Notes under the pieces: generated by a model
Database searches by the model: none
Told to the model about the DNA's origin: nothing
Seen by the model: the letters and a program-made list of their open reading frames with translations, nothing else
Source: Absidia repens
Lineage: Eukaryota; Mucoromycota; Mucoromycetes; Mucorales; Cunninghamellaceae
Direction: 5' to 3'
Assembly (NCBI GenBank): GCA_002105175.1
Contig: MCGE01000012.1
Coordinates: forward strand, 806,001 to 870,000
Length of the DNA: 64,000 nt
Program-made: the position numbers and the translations under genes
Shown: positions 1 through 15,216 of the stretch, piece after piece
Layout: every line of letters begins with the position of its first letter
Numbering within the stretch: position 1 is the first letter of the stretch

Positions 1-1117
1 TATATTTGACAGTGGATTTTACAAGGATCGGAAGAAGAAGAAAACGGTACGCCATTCCTCCTCAGATGATGATAACGACAACGACAACGACAACAGTGGA
101 CTCAAGAAACAACGACTAGAATCTTGCTCTTTGTTGAATGATTATCAAGTACCACACTATTTTGAGGATGATTTATTCAAACTGACTGGCAGCCGCCGAC
201 GACCTCCATATCGATGGCTGGTAATGGGTGAAGCAAGAAGTGGTACTGGGTAAGTCATGAAAATCTGATGGAGAAAAAAAAAGTGGGCTGATTTTTTTTT
301 TATTTTTGTTTTCAGTATACACACGGATCCCCTCGGAACATCGGCATGGAATTCTCTTCTGAAAGGACACAAGCGCTGGGCCCTGTTTCCCCCTGAGACC
401 TCTAAGGCTATTGTTGACCCTCCTATGAAACCTTATGACCATGAAGGTGTTTCTTGGTTTAGTCAAGTTTTCCCCAAATTCCAAGTCAGAACGAACGATC
501 CATCCGATATCCGCACATTAGGTGAACAATTGGGCATGATTGAAGTCCTGCAACGTCCCGGTGAAACAATATTTGTCCCTGGTGGTTGGCATCATGTCGT
601 AATGAATCTCGGTAAGTTGTTTTGAAGAAAAAAGAGCAGAAAAAGGACTAATTTGGAAGTTTTATGTTTGTTAGATATGACGATCGCTATCACGCAGAAT
701 TTTTGCTCTCCAACCAATGCAGAATATGTGTACCTATCGACTCGACACTCCCGTCCAAAATTAGGTGCCAAGCTTTACCAGCAATTGCAGAAACTCGGAA
801 AGAAATACCCCGAAAGCATCTATGCATCGGTCGCGCGACAACTGGATACATTACAGCATACACCACAAATTCCACCAAGCAGCAGCGACAGTAGTTCATC
901 ATCATCATCAACGTCATCATCAAGCGGCAGTAGCAGTTCATCCTTCTTATCAGACTTGGACAGGGACTCAACGACACCAAAATCCGCATCATCGAAACCT
1001 GCCAAAATAGTCGTCAGCTCAACCGACTCAGAAACAGACCTCAGTGATGGAACCTGTATGTGCCAAAAGTGCAAGAAGAAGCGGAAAAAGAACCTCATCA
1101 GGTCCAAGAAAAATTGA
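1..1117 (+). CDS. JMJD6-like JmjC-domain dioxygenase (5' partial)
   Basis: This is the C-terminal part of a JmjC Fe(II)/2-oxoglutarate dioxygenase related to JMJD6. In animals that protein hydroxylates lysines of nuclear RNA-processing proteins. Exons are 1-249, 316-611 and 675-1117; the start lies outside the window. The segment [13 protein letters not shown] carries the HxD half of the iron-binding triad. GHKRWALFP follows, with the likely 2-oxoglutarate lysine. [18 protein letters not shown] supplies the distal histidine, and TIAITQNF is the typical strand after it. The tail is serine-rich, then acidic, then a short Lys/Cys-rich end ([12 protein letters not shown]), which suits a nuclear protein. 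An acidic N-D-rich stretch precedes the catalytic core, as in other fungal members. An AATAAA signal lies about 115 bp after the stop. Assignment to the JMJD6 group is firm; the substrate is unknown. Confidence 0.9.
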
Positions 1118-1819
1118 CCCCCTCCCCCTTAAAAACTTAGTAGATAGTCTTATCTTGATTAGTTTTATGCATTTAGTTTAGATTTACATACTCATATTCA
1201 CCAATTTGCTTTACATACATTATTATTTGAAATAAAATTCTCTCTTTTGCCATTTTATTTATTCATGGACTATTATTGCTCATTGACTTGCATGTATTGC
1301 CACATAGCAACCATTTTTTTACTTTTAAAAAAACGACCCCTTGTATCCTTTTTTTTTTTTCCTGTAACATTGTAACCAGTAACGGAAATTCTCCTACTAC
1401 TATGATAGAAAGATATTTGTTCGTGTCCTTACTATCCACCTATATACTACACTTAGGAGACAGATACACAAGAACAGCCTCCTTTTTTTTTTTTTTTTTT
1501 TCGTACATCAAAAAATAACTGGAAATCATGAAAATCTTGCTCCTCTTTCTGTAAAACATACAGCCATCATAATTTCTTTGTTATTATTAACAACCATGAT
1601 CACTCTTCTTTCTCCTTTTCATCACCTCCTTCTCCCCCACTTTCATCCTGAGAAGAAAAAAAAAAAAAGCCGGCTTATTTTCGGATTTCCCCTGAATGTT
1701 TGCTATTGAGTTTAAAACAGTGACATTTTTTTTCTCTTCCGCTTTTCATTTTATACTTTTTTTTTACCTTTTTTTTTTATCTTATATTCGTCATATTCAT
1801 TTTCATCATCATCATTATT
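1118..1819. other. Intergenic, 3' UTR and T-rich promoter region
   Basis: About 700 bp between the JmjC gene and the aspartic protease. It contains AATAAA near 1231, several T homopolymers (around 1350, 1485-1501, 1757-1779) and a pyrimidine-rich run just before the protease start. I see no coding segment or RNA gene. Confidence 0.6.
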
Positions 1820-3675
1820 ATGCTAGACTTTGTACCTTTGAAATGGGCGTTATTCATGTCAATTATCATCTTCAGTAGTGTCAGAGCAGATCCATTAGTG
1901 CTAGGTTTCACAAAATCAATGCCACCACCGAATCAGGTAGCCAACTTCCTTTCAAATAGAGCTTCTGGGCTTGCCCGACAAGAGCGTTTCTTGGCAGAAA
2001 AACTAGGACTGTCTGATAAAAATAATAGCGATGATGATATTGATGATAATGAGGCTAGAACGGGTAAAGATAATGGTGATAATGCATCATCTGCTACTAC
2101 AGTATCCTCCGAAAATAACATTTACGGAGTTCGAAATTATCTTTGGAGTGTAATAAAAAACAAAACAAAAAAAAAATACTGGCCTCCAGGGAGAGCCTAA
2201 TCGAACTTGACTTTTTTTTTTTTTTATCCTTCAATTAGTACCTCATCACTGTTGGTGTGTAAGTTTAATTTCTATATACATCTGTAATATATACTCTCGT
2301 TCCCACTTCTCATACTAATAGCAAATTTTATCATATAGTGGTCATCCAAAACAGGAATTTAAATTAATTCTTGATACTGGATCTTCAGTGCTTTGGGTCC
2401 CCTCATCAAAATGCAGTAACACAACCTGTCCTGGATCTTCTTCAGTATCATTATTTGACACATCTGCATCAACCTCATACCAAGTCGAAGAAGGCAATAT
2501 TTTCAATCTAAGTTATGGCTCAGGTGGATGCTCAGGCGAATCAGGACAAGATTCGATTTTCATTGGCGACACTGAAATCAAACACCAAAAGTTTGGTGTG
2601 GCTGATAAAGTGTCGGAGGACCTTTTAACCGATGGTGTCAATGGCATTCTTGGATTTGGCCCTGGTATTACAGATCAAAAATTTAATTCAAGTAAGGGGG
2701 TCAAAAAAAAAAAAAAAGTGGTACATTATTTTTTAAATTCCGCATTGATTTTTTCTGTTTCATTTAATAGAAGCGGAAAAATGGAGTACTCCCATGCAGC
2801 ATTTGCTGGACAACGGGAATATTAAAAGCAATATGTTCAGCATTTATTTCGATAATGTTGATACAAAAGATGAGCTCGAAACCGCAAACGGCAGACTGGT
2901 CCTTGGTGGACTGCCTCCTCACGAATATTATACTGGCGAGATTCAATGGGCCAATTTATTCAGTGAGGGTAAATACAAGGTATATATATATATAAAAGAG
3001 CAATAATATTTTTAATATCCATTCTAATATATTTTATTATGCATATATAAATACACATAGTATTACTGGGCCATCAAGTCCCAAGGCATTAAAGTTAACA
3101 ATAAACGTATTAGTGGAAATTTACGAGGCATTGTAGATACTGGTAAATCATAAAAGATTAATAACATATATGGGAACATGTACACTCACCTCCGGCACTC
3201 TTTTTTTTACGTAGGAACAACTATGACCATTCTCGCTCCAGAATATGGAAAACGCGTGATTTCCGCGCTTAAAATTGTAAAGTACGATGAAAAGAACAGT
3301 CTCTACTATGTCGACTGTAAAAAAATCAATTCCTTGCCTACTCTCACTTTCCTGCTGGATGGCAACATTGAATTATCTTTGACCCCTGAGCAATACACAG
3401 CTCCTTCCTGGCAAACCTCTTTTTGGCTAGTCAAAGACAATCAATGTCCTCTCTACCTTTCAACGGACATTGTTACCGAATTTGATTTTATTCTTGGACA
3501 AAAATTCCTCGAGTATCATGTCGCTGCCCATGATATTGATAATAAGCGCATTGGTAAAATAGTTATTAACAAAAAGAAAACAAACAAACAAACAAATTGT
3601 CATTGATTAAACTTGTTTCTTTCATATTAAATCATAGGACTTGCTCCAAGAATCCACGACAAAAACCCGGAATAG
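1820..3675 (+). CDS. Secreted pepsin-like aspartic protease (family A1)
   Basis: Seven exons (1820-2149, 2239-2258, 2339-2691, 2771-2979, 3061-3142, 3215-3553, 3638-3675) join in phase to 456 residues. The N-terminus has a hydrophobic signal segment (WALFMSIIIFSSVRA) and an acidic propeptide-like stretch. The first catalytic motif is DTGSSVLWVP near residue 129. The flap carries YGSG, and the second catalytic motif is IVDTGTTM near residue 330. A C-terminal segment, FILGQKFLEYHVAAHDIDNKRIG, matches the end of A1 proteases. No GPI-type hydrophobic tail is visible, so it is probably secreted or vacuolar. Exon 2 is a 20-bp microexon encoding the strand just before the catalytic loop. It has perfect donor and acceptor sites and is needed to keep frame. 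Two AATAAA-like signals lie within 120 bp of the stop. Confidence 0.92.
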
Positions 3676-5275
3676 CTGCCCCACATTCCCTTGCACTCCC
3701 CTCCTTTCTGCCTAATAAAACGCATTTCCTTTGCATCCAATTCTTTCTATCACGGCAGACTATTTTTCAAACGCCGCCCACGTGAAGTACTTATTTTCTG
3801 TCTCCCGCCTTTTTTATTTTTTCGGCTCTCTTTCGCTTTGATATTTTTTTTTTCTACAATTTTTTTTTTTTTTTTTTTTTTTTTTTCATCATTCAACTTC
3901 TGTAGGGTTATGTTGAACTTCGATTAGTGTCAGAAATAGTTTAGAAGCGGTTTCAGCTCAGGGATTACAAGATGCATGTTAGATTTAGGACCACCATATT
4001 AGTTGGGGGGGGGTTTTTTTTTGGAGCCTTCATAGCTTAGTTTAGTGTTAGTTTGTCCATAGTTTGTGTTTACATCTTCTACATCTGAATAAAATATGTC
4101 GCTTTTTACTTGCTTCAATGAAAAATGTCTCATTCATCTTCCCGATGTTTTGTACAAGAGATCCTGTTTTTTCCATCACCTCTTTAGATTTAGCATTCGC
4201 TGTTGTTGTGCTTCAAGTAAGAATTATCCCTTTATTCTTTCTCATGCCTTGTATAGTATATTTGATACCATTTACAGACGTCCATTTAGTTTAATGTAGA
4301 CCATTCTTTAGATCTCAATCTAGTCTCCCTCATGCCATCTTTATCAAACCTTTTGTTATAATGAACCCAACCCGTAGTTTAGTATTTACCCAATATGATT
4401 CAATAAAATATGCCTTTTTTTTTTAACTGACTACCCTCTGACCCATTAGATAGCATGCAAAACTGTTATCATAGTTGTTTTGACAGTATCCTAACGGTAC
4501 ACCTGCCTTTTATTTACCCTCACTTTGACTACAATCTCCCAGAGTTCCAGCGACTGATCGACGGTCATTTGTCACTAAATATCAACCTTGTTCTTACTCC
4601 CAATCAATCAATTATCTTAGCGGACCTAGGCAGTGTCGTGAAAAATAGCTACCTCTATACTTTAAAAGCTTTTCCTTTTTGGTTTTCTGAAAAGTACACT
4701 GTTGTAGTAAATATTCTATTTCGATGTTTTTCCCTTCATGCTTACTATGATAATGCACCAAATGGTCTTCTACCGCTATAAGTCATTCTCCTCCATGAGC
4801 AGTTGATTGACAGTTTCAGGCAATGTATATGCAAGGTATCATTATTCCTGTTCTTCTATTCATATCAACTAGCCAATGCCGAACTCCCAGAGCAACCTTC
4901 TCACTGTTTAGTCATAAAAAAGAAAAAGGATGAAGAGTTGATAGATATCTTAAGATAGTATAAAAATGAGGAAAAAGCATATATATGCCGAGTACTGTCT
5001 GTCTATAGCAATTGTTTTCTTGTTTTTTGGAGCTATTCAATTATTTACGCTTCAATTCACAATATTCTCCTTGACATTTTCCAGCGATTTTCCCAAATAA
5101 TTCTACATACTTAAAATTTTTAAGTGATCGCAATCATTATCATAAAAAATATAGTCAAATATATGGGCAATCATTTTTTTTTATTTCAACAACAACCACA
5201 ATAACATAAAAAAAAAATTTAACCACTGATATAACTAAACTACACACAAAATATATACTAATCAACTAAACTAGT
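3676..5275. other. Intergenic region carrying repeat copy A
   Basis: Between two convergent genes. Most of it (about 3765-4800) is a copy of the dispersed repeat family listed separately. 4800-5275 is AT-rich with no convincing coding frame and holds the 3' UTR of the V-ATPase gene on the minus strand. ORFs of 67-108 codons here lie inside the repeat and are not conserved in frame between repeat copies. Confidence 0.6.
3765..4800 (+). repeat. Dispersed ~1-kb repeat, copy A
   Basis: It starts with CGCCGCCCACGTGAAGT and a C/T-rich tract. The core reads GATTAGTGTCAGAAATAG, then AGGGATTACAAGATGCATG. The GGGGAAACCCTTTC part of the core is missing here. It continues with CATAGTTTGTGTTTACATC and GAATAAAATATGTC, and a second AATAAAATATG near 4407. 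The order of blocks matches copies C, D and E. The 3' boundary is uncertain. Confidence 0.75.
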
Positions 5276-7604
<2,329 letters not shown>

Positions 7605-9544
7605 TTCTATAGTGTGTTTGTTAACAGTAGGTATAATGAAAAGATGAAAAAAAAAAGAAAGGAAAACGAAAAGGCAAAAAAAAAAAAAAAAGAAGTAACC
7701 AAAACGTAAGAAAATTGAAACAGTTGAGGACACTAGCGGTGCTCGAAGTGCTCGAAAGCGGAATCTGAATATTATCCTTCGATTCCCAAAATCGTCACTG
7801 GCTCCTTTCGGGACAGTCTTATTCTATACTCTCAAATTCAAAAAATAAAAAAATAACATAAAAAAAGACCTACTGTGGGTGCTAGAGGAGTTGTTGCTGC
7901 TGTTGAATTGTAGGTTTTAATGGGATGGGATTAGACACTCACCATATTTTACACTTCAGTGGACGACCCGGCGACTGGGAGGCGTCTTTTAGTGTGCCTG
8001 TCTGCAGGGAAGCGGGGAGTGGAAAGGGGGGAAAAGAAATTTAGTGGTGATATAGACCTACACCATTTTGTACTTTGGCGGCATCTCCTCAGAAGCTTCA
8101 GTGATTTTTGTTTGGAGTTTTATACGGGGTTTATTATTATTATTATTATCCTTATTATGCCATGCAATAAAAACAATGAGCTGATATAGACAGTATGACT
8201 AGTCAAACGAAAGCTATAATATTTCATAAGGAAAATTACACTGGTGACATGGCCTAGGTTCATTAATATTGATTGGTAGAGCAACAATATCATTACATTT
8301 CAGTCATTTGGGCTTTGAACGGAGGTGAGCAAAAATGGACAAGGCGGGTGAACGAGAAAGCAGGTGCTCGATAAGGCGCTCACAAAAGATCAATAATAAC
8401 GACATTTTTGACTATCAAACGGGTCATGGAATGGTTAATTATTAAAAACAAATATTTTATTGAAGTATATTGATAAGCACAATTGCAAAAAACATCTAAT
8501 ATACCGCACAAAGCGTAGTATAGACTGGAAGGAATTCTATAATGAAGTACATCAACAGCCTACAGTAATCTAAAAAGGTGATGGTAGTAAAAAAAGGATT
8601 TATTGTACAAGGCAGGAGAAAGACTTATGCGACATTTTTCATTGAAGCTTGTTATAAAAAAAGACATATTTTATTGGGATGTAGATACAAATTATGGATA
8701 AGTCAACACTAAACTAATGTAATACAGGCTACTAATGGTGGTCCGATATCTTAAATCCAAAATGAAAGGGTGTCCCCATGCATCTTGTAATCCCTGAACT
8801 GAACCCCCTTCTAAACTAGTCCAGACACTAATCTAAGTCCAACATAACTTTATAGATGCTAAATGCTGAAAAAAAAAAAAATTGGAGGAATAAAAAGAAA
8901 AGAAAGAAACGAGATCGACAAAGATAAAAAATCCTGTGGGCGGGGTATGAATTTATTTTTTCTGGGCATTCGAGTGGGCGCAATGACCATTATCGAACGC
9001 CCCAAAGATAACTACGCCTGTTATTCATGTCCAAAGCTCACTAAAACCCATACTGGTCCCTGTATTATAGAATAGCTGTGTATGCATTGTGGTCTAATTA
9101 GATTGTGTTCACTGGGCTAGCGTTTCAAATTAGCCTCTGTTTTTGCCAATTACACTATTATGGCACCTGGATCACTTGATAACAGTGCCTCTCATATGTC
9201 ATAATGGTCTTGTGATTATCCACATTGTTTAAAAGGGAAAGCACGGATAATGCTTGATTTTCATTGTCTAATATTCTGTCTACCGCGTATCAGAGACTGA
9301 TAATTGTTTACCGCTTGGACTACTGTAAAAAAAATTATAATCGATATGTGTATGCCTGATAAGGACGTATAAAATGCAACAATCTAATTTCAAGTCTAAA
9401 TATAGTGATTTTATTGAAGATAATTTTCAAAAAAAAACCCCCCACGGGGAGAAGGGAAGGAAATCAAATGTAATGAATAGCAATTAACACTAAATGATAG
9501 GATGAGAGAGAGCATGTGTGTGTGGAAAGGGGGAAGTACTAATT
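7605..9544. other. Intergenic region carrying repeat copy B
   Basis: 7605-7960 is the A-rich 5' region of the V-ATPase gene. About 8150-8870 is a minus-strand copy of the dispersed repeat. 8880-9075 has a short reading frame with two C-x2-C-type pairs (ACYSCPKLTKTHTGPC) that I cannot assign. 9076-9544 shows nothing recognisable apart from the 3' UTR of the MFS gene. Confidence 0.55.
8150..8870 (-). repeat. Dispersed ~1-kb repeat, copy B
   Basis: Read on the minus strand it has GACTAGTTTAGAAG-like sequence near 8810, then AAGATGCATGGGGACACCC at about 8770-8790. CAAAATATG/AATAAAATATG blocks follow, then AATGAAAAATGTCGCATAAG, and a diverged tail resembling copies C-E. The CACGTG 5' end is not recognisable, so this copy is 5'-truncated or diverged. 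Confidence 0.7.
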
Positions 9545-11766
9545 CTAAGTTCGTTTGCGAAGAAGATTACAATCCTTGAAGAGGCATGTCATGACAAAAC
9601 ATATCGCCGAAGTCACAACCGCATAAAATAAGGAGCTATGAATAGCTTCCTGCAAAGCCTTGAGGACGACGATTTGAAGTTCAGGGGACAAGGTTCGGAT
9701 TTTGGTGATAGATGTGCGCACAAATTCTATAATCTTGTCTGCTTCAGGTCCAGTAATTGATTTTACCAAGTTGTTTTTTAAATTTGCTTGTAAAATGGCA
9801 GCACTTAAAGACCCACCCGTAAGCCATCCAGTAGATCTACATAAGAACAGCATTGACGTTGCTGACGCAGTTTCTATTATTCACAAAAAAAAAAAAAAAA
9901 AAAAAAAAAAGAGGGTGAGCACCCTGTTTTCCCAATCCCGTCCCTTTTTCTTCAAAAATAGAGATGTACCTTTGTGATCGATGTCTGCCACCAGGGCAAC
10001 CATTGTAGCTACAAAGACGCTTCCAAACGCATATCCCTCCGCATTCATTGCCACCACCTTGATCCACATGGGGGTTTCAGGTGTCCATTCGTAAGTGCAA
10101 ATGGCAGCGGCTGTTTGAAAGATCATCACAATGACCAGATAATGGTAGTATTTCCCTTTGATTGCCAAATATCGTCCTGCTGTCCAGCATCCAAGAGCGA
10201 CACACACCGTTCTAGGAAGTACCCATAAACCTGCAGATGATGTGGGATAACCTAGGACACCCTGTTCAAATAACAAATATGAATATTCATCAGTACGGCT
10301 TGGCTCTTTTCTTTTTACTATATTTTTCTTACCATAAAAAATTGAGGCACCAAAAAATTCATTGTCATAGTAGAGTTGCATAAGAAAAAGTTGTTCAGAC
10401 AAACGGCGACCACATTTCGATTCTTGATGAGTGATCTTGATATCAATGGGTTTTCTGCCCAGTACATTTCGTTGAGGCCAAATAAGACGAAAAACAAAGG
10501 AGATAGTGCCAGCAAGATAATAATTAAAGGATCAGTCCATTCATGGGTATTTCCACCAAAGGAAGCCGCCACTACAAATGTCGTATTGGCAATTAAAAGC
10601 AGCAGAGCGCCATAGTAGTCAATATTCTTGAATTTGGAGGACAGGTTATGGGACCAATGATCTTCTGATTTTGATAGGTTGTAATTTTCAAGGCGATAGA
10701 CGTAGATATAGAGGATAAACAAACAGGGTGGCACATTCAGATAAAAGCAATGTCTCCAACCAAACATATCATTGATGATCCCTCCTAAAGGAGCACCCAC
10801 AGTACTGCCGATCTAATTACCATAAACATAATAAAAGCATTGAGATAAGTGGGTTCGATAAAGCTTACATAATAGATCAGTACTCCAAACACACATTCCA
10901 GAAGCCTTACCGTTTGAGCCATATTGATATATGATTGGTACTGTCCTCGCTGTTTCATAGGAACCAAGTCATGAATGGCAACTGAGCTCATGACAAACAA
11001 TCCAGCACCACCACACCCCGCTATAGCTCTTGCAATGCCCAATTGAACCATGTTTTGTGCAGCACCACATCCAAAAGATCCTACCAAGAAAAAGGTAAGA
11101 ACAAACACTAGGGTAGTTTTGCGTCCGAAAATATCGCTGAGTTTGGCATCTATCGAAAGACAGGAGTAAAAAAAAAAAAAAAAACGTCAATCATATACAA
11201 CGAAAATAATTATGTTATATGCATGAGCACGATTGTTTTCCTTACACATTGGCTGAAGTGCGGACGCACTGAGTAAATACGACGTAATGACCCAAATCGC
11301 CAGATTTGCACTATTAGGAATACAAAAAAAAAAAAAAAAAGGGCCAGAAATAGTATAAGTCCCATGATTACAATCATTGTAGTGCCTTGTTTTCTCTCTT
11401 TTTTTAGTTACCTTTTAAACTCTGTTCCAATAACGTTGAAAATGGTGGCTACAATAGACGAGTCAAGAGAAGCCAAAAATGCACCAACACATAAACTAAT
11501 AATAAAGAAGAAGAAAAACGAGGATGGGTCAATCTTTTTCCATTGTCAATATGACATGTTTGTGTTTAATTTTACCATAATGTGAGCAAGGATAAAGATA
11601 TGTCGCCTAAATTCTTCATATTAGCTTCATGATAGGAGCAGTGGTCTTCATCATTAGAAGTAGGTTCTTGATGTTCATGTACAGAAACGAGATCATCATT
11701 TTCAGCGTTTGCAAGAGAATGGTAATTGGTATTCGTTGATAATAATCTATCGGTCTCTTTTACCAT
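9545..11766 (-). CDS. MFS transporter, DHA2 / Fnx1-Vba-like
   Basis: This is a major facilitator superfamily membrane transporter. Seven exons (11576-11766, 11412-11495, 11246-11310, 10911-11149, 10333-10812, 9970-10261, 9545-9861) join to 555 residues. The ATG at 11766 (MVKETDRLL) is the first one after an upstream non-ATG frame. A hydrophilic acidic N-tail precedes helix 1 (GAFLASLDSSIVATIFNVIG). The loop 2-3 signature is DAKLSDIFGRKTT-like (AKLSDIFGRKTTLVF). Helix 5 carries the antiporter-type segment GSTVGAPLGGIINDMFGW. A late helix reads VATSMLFLCRSTGW, typical of 14-helix DHA2 proteins. Fungal relatives include vacuolar basic amino acid and multidrug carriers, so substrate and membrane are uncertain. 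Vacuolar location is plausible but not shown. Confidence 0.88.
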
Positions 11767-12650
11767 TCTTACGCCAGTAGAATAATACAATAATGAAAAT
11801 AAAAGTGAAAGAAAAGGGGAAAAATATAAAAATTATAAAATTAGGTTATATGCATTACAAGATTTTTTAATTTTTTAAATGCCGACGATGACCGACCGAT
11901 ATCACCATTCATTGTACAATCACAGTCAAGATGGCGCGACTTGCAAAATAGTACTATTATGAGCCCGGTTACTGGGATTTTTTTTTTAAAAAAAAATAGG
12001 CCATCACCCCTCCGTTTTAAAAGGATTCCAAATATTGCACTAGCTATTGTATCATGGAATAAATGCGCTCAATATGGCGTTTTTATTGAACCCTTGGTCA
12101 TGTAAGGAGGCCACAGCATCACAGGAAACCAAATGACCTCTTCATGGTTCAAGTGAATTTGTGTAACCATTTATACAAATGATTTGAAAACAGACAAACC
12201 CTTTTTGTTTTTGTAGAACACTAATTGAATGTCGTTATCATTGACGAATTATGGTGATTACTCGCCATCTTTGTCAAAAACCGCTGATGATTCCAGCACT
12301 ATATACCCAGATTCACTGATCTACCAAGTCAGCACAAGTAAGCAATTGCAAAATAGTCAATATCAAATTTTTTTTTTCAACAAATATAATACAGAGTATA
12401 TTTTGCTTTATTTTCCAATAATATACAAAATATACCCATTAGTGAAACTATCAAACCAGATCATGCTTCCATTTTCCAACCTTAACCCAACATCCCTTCA
12501 TCCCTACATCATCATCAAAATATCAATGATTCATATATAATTTTAGTTTTTATTTCAAAGAAAAACAAAATATCAACAAGATATAATAATGATAATGATA
12601 GCAATAATAATAAACAGTAATAAGCTAGACTAAATACTAACTAATCTAAA
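11767..12650. other. Intergenic region with a possible orphan exon
   Basis: The upstream region of the MFS gene and the 3' region of delta-COP. A coding-like stretch at 12229-12338 starts with ATG (MSLSLTNYGDYSPSLSK) and ends at a GTAAGC donor. No continuing exon was found. The rest is AT-rich with homopolymers. Confidence 0.45.
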
Positions 12651-14963
12651 CTATCCAACAGTGTATTCATCGGTTGTGAGAAGAATCTCTTTGGAGAAGA
12701 TAGATGCTGATTGAGATTCCAAATTTTGCACGTCCAGGACATCGACACCACAAATCAATTTTTCGGCTACGAAGCTTGCCATGACAGGGAAGAATCCACT
12801 GGCATCTGAGCCTGGAAGTGTACATTCTAGTAAGCCATTCTTGTTGTTGTTATTAATCACAGGTAATTGCCATTCAAGCACACGTCGTTGACGATCCACA
12901 AAGTATGATCCATCCACTTGATGTACAGTCGCAGTAGGTTCTCCACTATTTTTTTTTGTGTTGTTATCAAAGTAAATATTAGATCATACATAACCCTATG
13001 TGAGCGAACTCTTTTTTTTCATATAAACTTACGGAAGAGGAATAGTAATGACCACGTCACGTAGTTCCAGATGATCAGCTTCTAATACGTATTCTATGTT
13101 TACATCACAGGTTCCATTGTCTGCAGGAGAAGGCCAGCAATTAACTAGACAGAAAATAAATAAAAATATAAAGTCAATTTACAAATCGATTTGTTCTATG
13201 TGGTAGTAGTTTAGCAGTACTAGCATCCATGATAACTTACTTGACAGAGGCACAGCCGTTTCATCTTGAGAAGCGAATTTCCATCTAACCACTTCCAAGT
13301 TTTGATTCACCGGGAATGCTCGACTGGTATCCCTCATTTGTACGGCCTTTTCGTTCTTGAACACATTTTTGTCAACATTTGGGTGGGTCTACGAAAATAG
13401 CAATAAAGAAGAAGTTTTACGTGGTGAGACCATGTGATCTTGTAATTCCTTATTTTTCAAAAGAATACCTTGAATTGGATCGCAGAGTCATCATCAGCAT
13501 CAAGAGTCAACCGAATTCGGCCCATGGAAGGATCTGCAATTTTCAATGTGAGGACACCCTTGACTTCGAGTTGTTCCAGTTCTCCTTCTTGATTAGCCAC
13601 CATTGATACTCGTTCTTCAATAGACACATGGACACTACAAGAAATCATAATAATAATAATTCAAGTTATTAGTAGCCAAGTATCAACTTTTTTTTTCTTA
13701 TCCATTTTTGCGTACCTTTCATGATTGGGGTTGATCTTTTGTTGAGTGCCAGGTCGTGACATTATAGGTGAAGATTGTAAAAGAGGTTCTTCCACTTCAG
13801 TTTTGATAGCTTCAAACAGATCAGCCGTCTTTGGTTTACGACCCAATTGCATTCCTTTGGCTTTTGATGAAGAAGCTGGAGGCGTCGAGGAGCGTCTATG
13901 GATGATAAATAGAGAGGTCAGTCAACCAATATAGATTCATATGATATCGGACTCTTTTTTTGACATATATATGTATATGTATCCTACCCACTATAAGAAG
14001 GTGTTTGAATCATAGGCTGAGAAGATGATTCGAAAGAAGGAGAGAATCGACCGCCCATATTGTTGTTGCTGAAATTGCCTTGCATGAATCCTTGACCACG
14101 TTTTGAAGCCTCCTTTCGTTGAAGATCGAATTGTTTCGCGCGTCGTTTGAGTTCTTCTTTAGCTTCCCGTTCTTTGTTCTAAAAACATCATCATTACCCC
14201 GTACACCAAGAAGAAGAAGAGTAACAAGAGTGAGTGGAAACACAGGTGGTCCTTCCATCATTTGTTCTCCCACTTACCCTAGCAATGATTTCTTGAATCT
14301 TTTCTTCATGACTTTCCATGTCGATATTGTTCTTGACTTGAGACAAGTTGACATTCTCTCGATATCCTTCCGAAATGATTTCATCAAAAGCAAACAAGAG
14401 GTCAAAAGAATTGTTCAGGATATCACGTTCATCACAGGAACGGCAGGTGTCAGTCACAACCCGTGCAAATAGATGAAGCGATTCAATATCTTGCAAAATA
14501 TTGGACTGTTGAGATCGATTGCGTGTGTTGAACAGGTAAGAAAAAGCCAGTGAATATATTTCTTCAGTAAGTAGTTCAGAGTTTTCTTAATTTTACCTGG
14601 CGGTTTGTGATGAGCACCATGAAGAGATCTTCGAGAGGTTGATACACGTAACGGACATGTTCTGTTTCGACAGTGGTATGTTGATGACCTGTGCTGGTGA
14701 GTTTAGGAAAGGATGCGAGAAGACCTTCAATTCGGGATCTTTGTATTTCGCGGAATTGGCGTGAGATGACGACTGTAAAGAAAAGTAACGAGTTATTTTC
14801 AGATGAAAAGCTAAAATAAAAACAAAACCCAATACGGTACCTTTGCCACTTTTGGTTACAATAGAAGCAGCTAAAACAACCTATGAGAAGTAGTATATTT
14901 TATGGGATGGTTAATGAATACTATGGTTCTACGTTTTTGTTGGTCTCTATTTTATTTTACCAT
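12651..14963 (-). CDS. RET2: Coatomer subunit delta (delta-COP)
   Basis: Subunit of the COPI coat that drives retrograde Golgi-to-ER vesicle traffic. Ten exons (14961-14963, 14841-14880, 14597-14772, 14278-14505, 13988-14178, 13716-13895, 13469-13634, 13241-13388, 13033-13144, 12651-12945) give 512 residues, the normal family length. The first exon contains only the ATG and is followed at once by a GT donor. The protein continues [32 protein letters not shown] and then a longin-like domain with [18 protein letters not shown] charged helix with [18 protein letters not shown] follows. The C-terminal mu-homology domain runs from about residue 270 and ends [10 protein letters not shown]. The neighbouring divergent gene is a p24 receptor of the same vesicles. 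Identity is firm. Confidence 0.96.
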
Positions 14964-15216
14964 GATACGTCCAAAAAGTTGTGCGAAAAATTGACAATTA
15001 AAAATGGAAGAGAAGATTAGCGAAAACGGATGGGTTGAGGGGCCGCCAAATCACCATTGAATTTTGAATTGGGCACAGCAGCCGAGAGCGGATATTCAAA
15101 CATTTTGATCTGAAGCCAATCAAAATGCAAAGAGTAGACTTGACCACACACATACAGTGCCTCCTTTTTTCTGGCTGTTGCTTTTTTATTCTTTATACCT
15201 TTCCGAAAAAAAAAAT
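14964..15216. promoter_or_regulatory. Shared divergent promoter, delta-COP / p24
   Basis: Only 253 bp separate the two start codons. The region must hold both 5' UTRs and both promoters. A T-rich run ends just before the p24 ATG. I cannot identify a specific factor site. Confidence 0.6.

Noticed and set aside
3691..4781. Several plus-strand ORFs (62-108 codons) after the aspartic protease
   Set aside because: They lie inside repeat copy A and the frames are not kept in copies C, D or E, so they are chance frames in a repeat.
9881..10067. Minus-strand frames overlapping the MFS exon 6/intron
   Set aside because: They read through the intron A tract; correct splicing (9970 to 9861) restores the transporter helix VATSMLFLCRSTGW.
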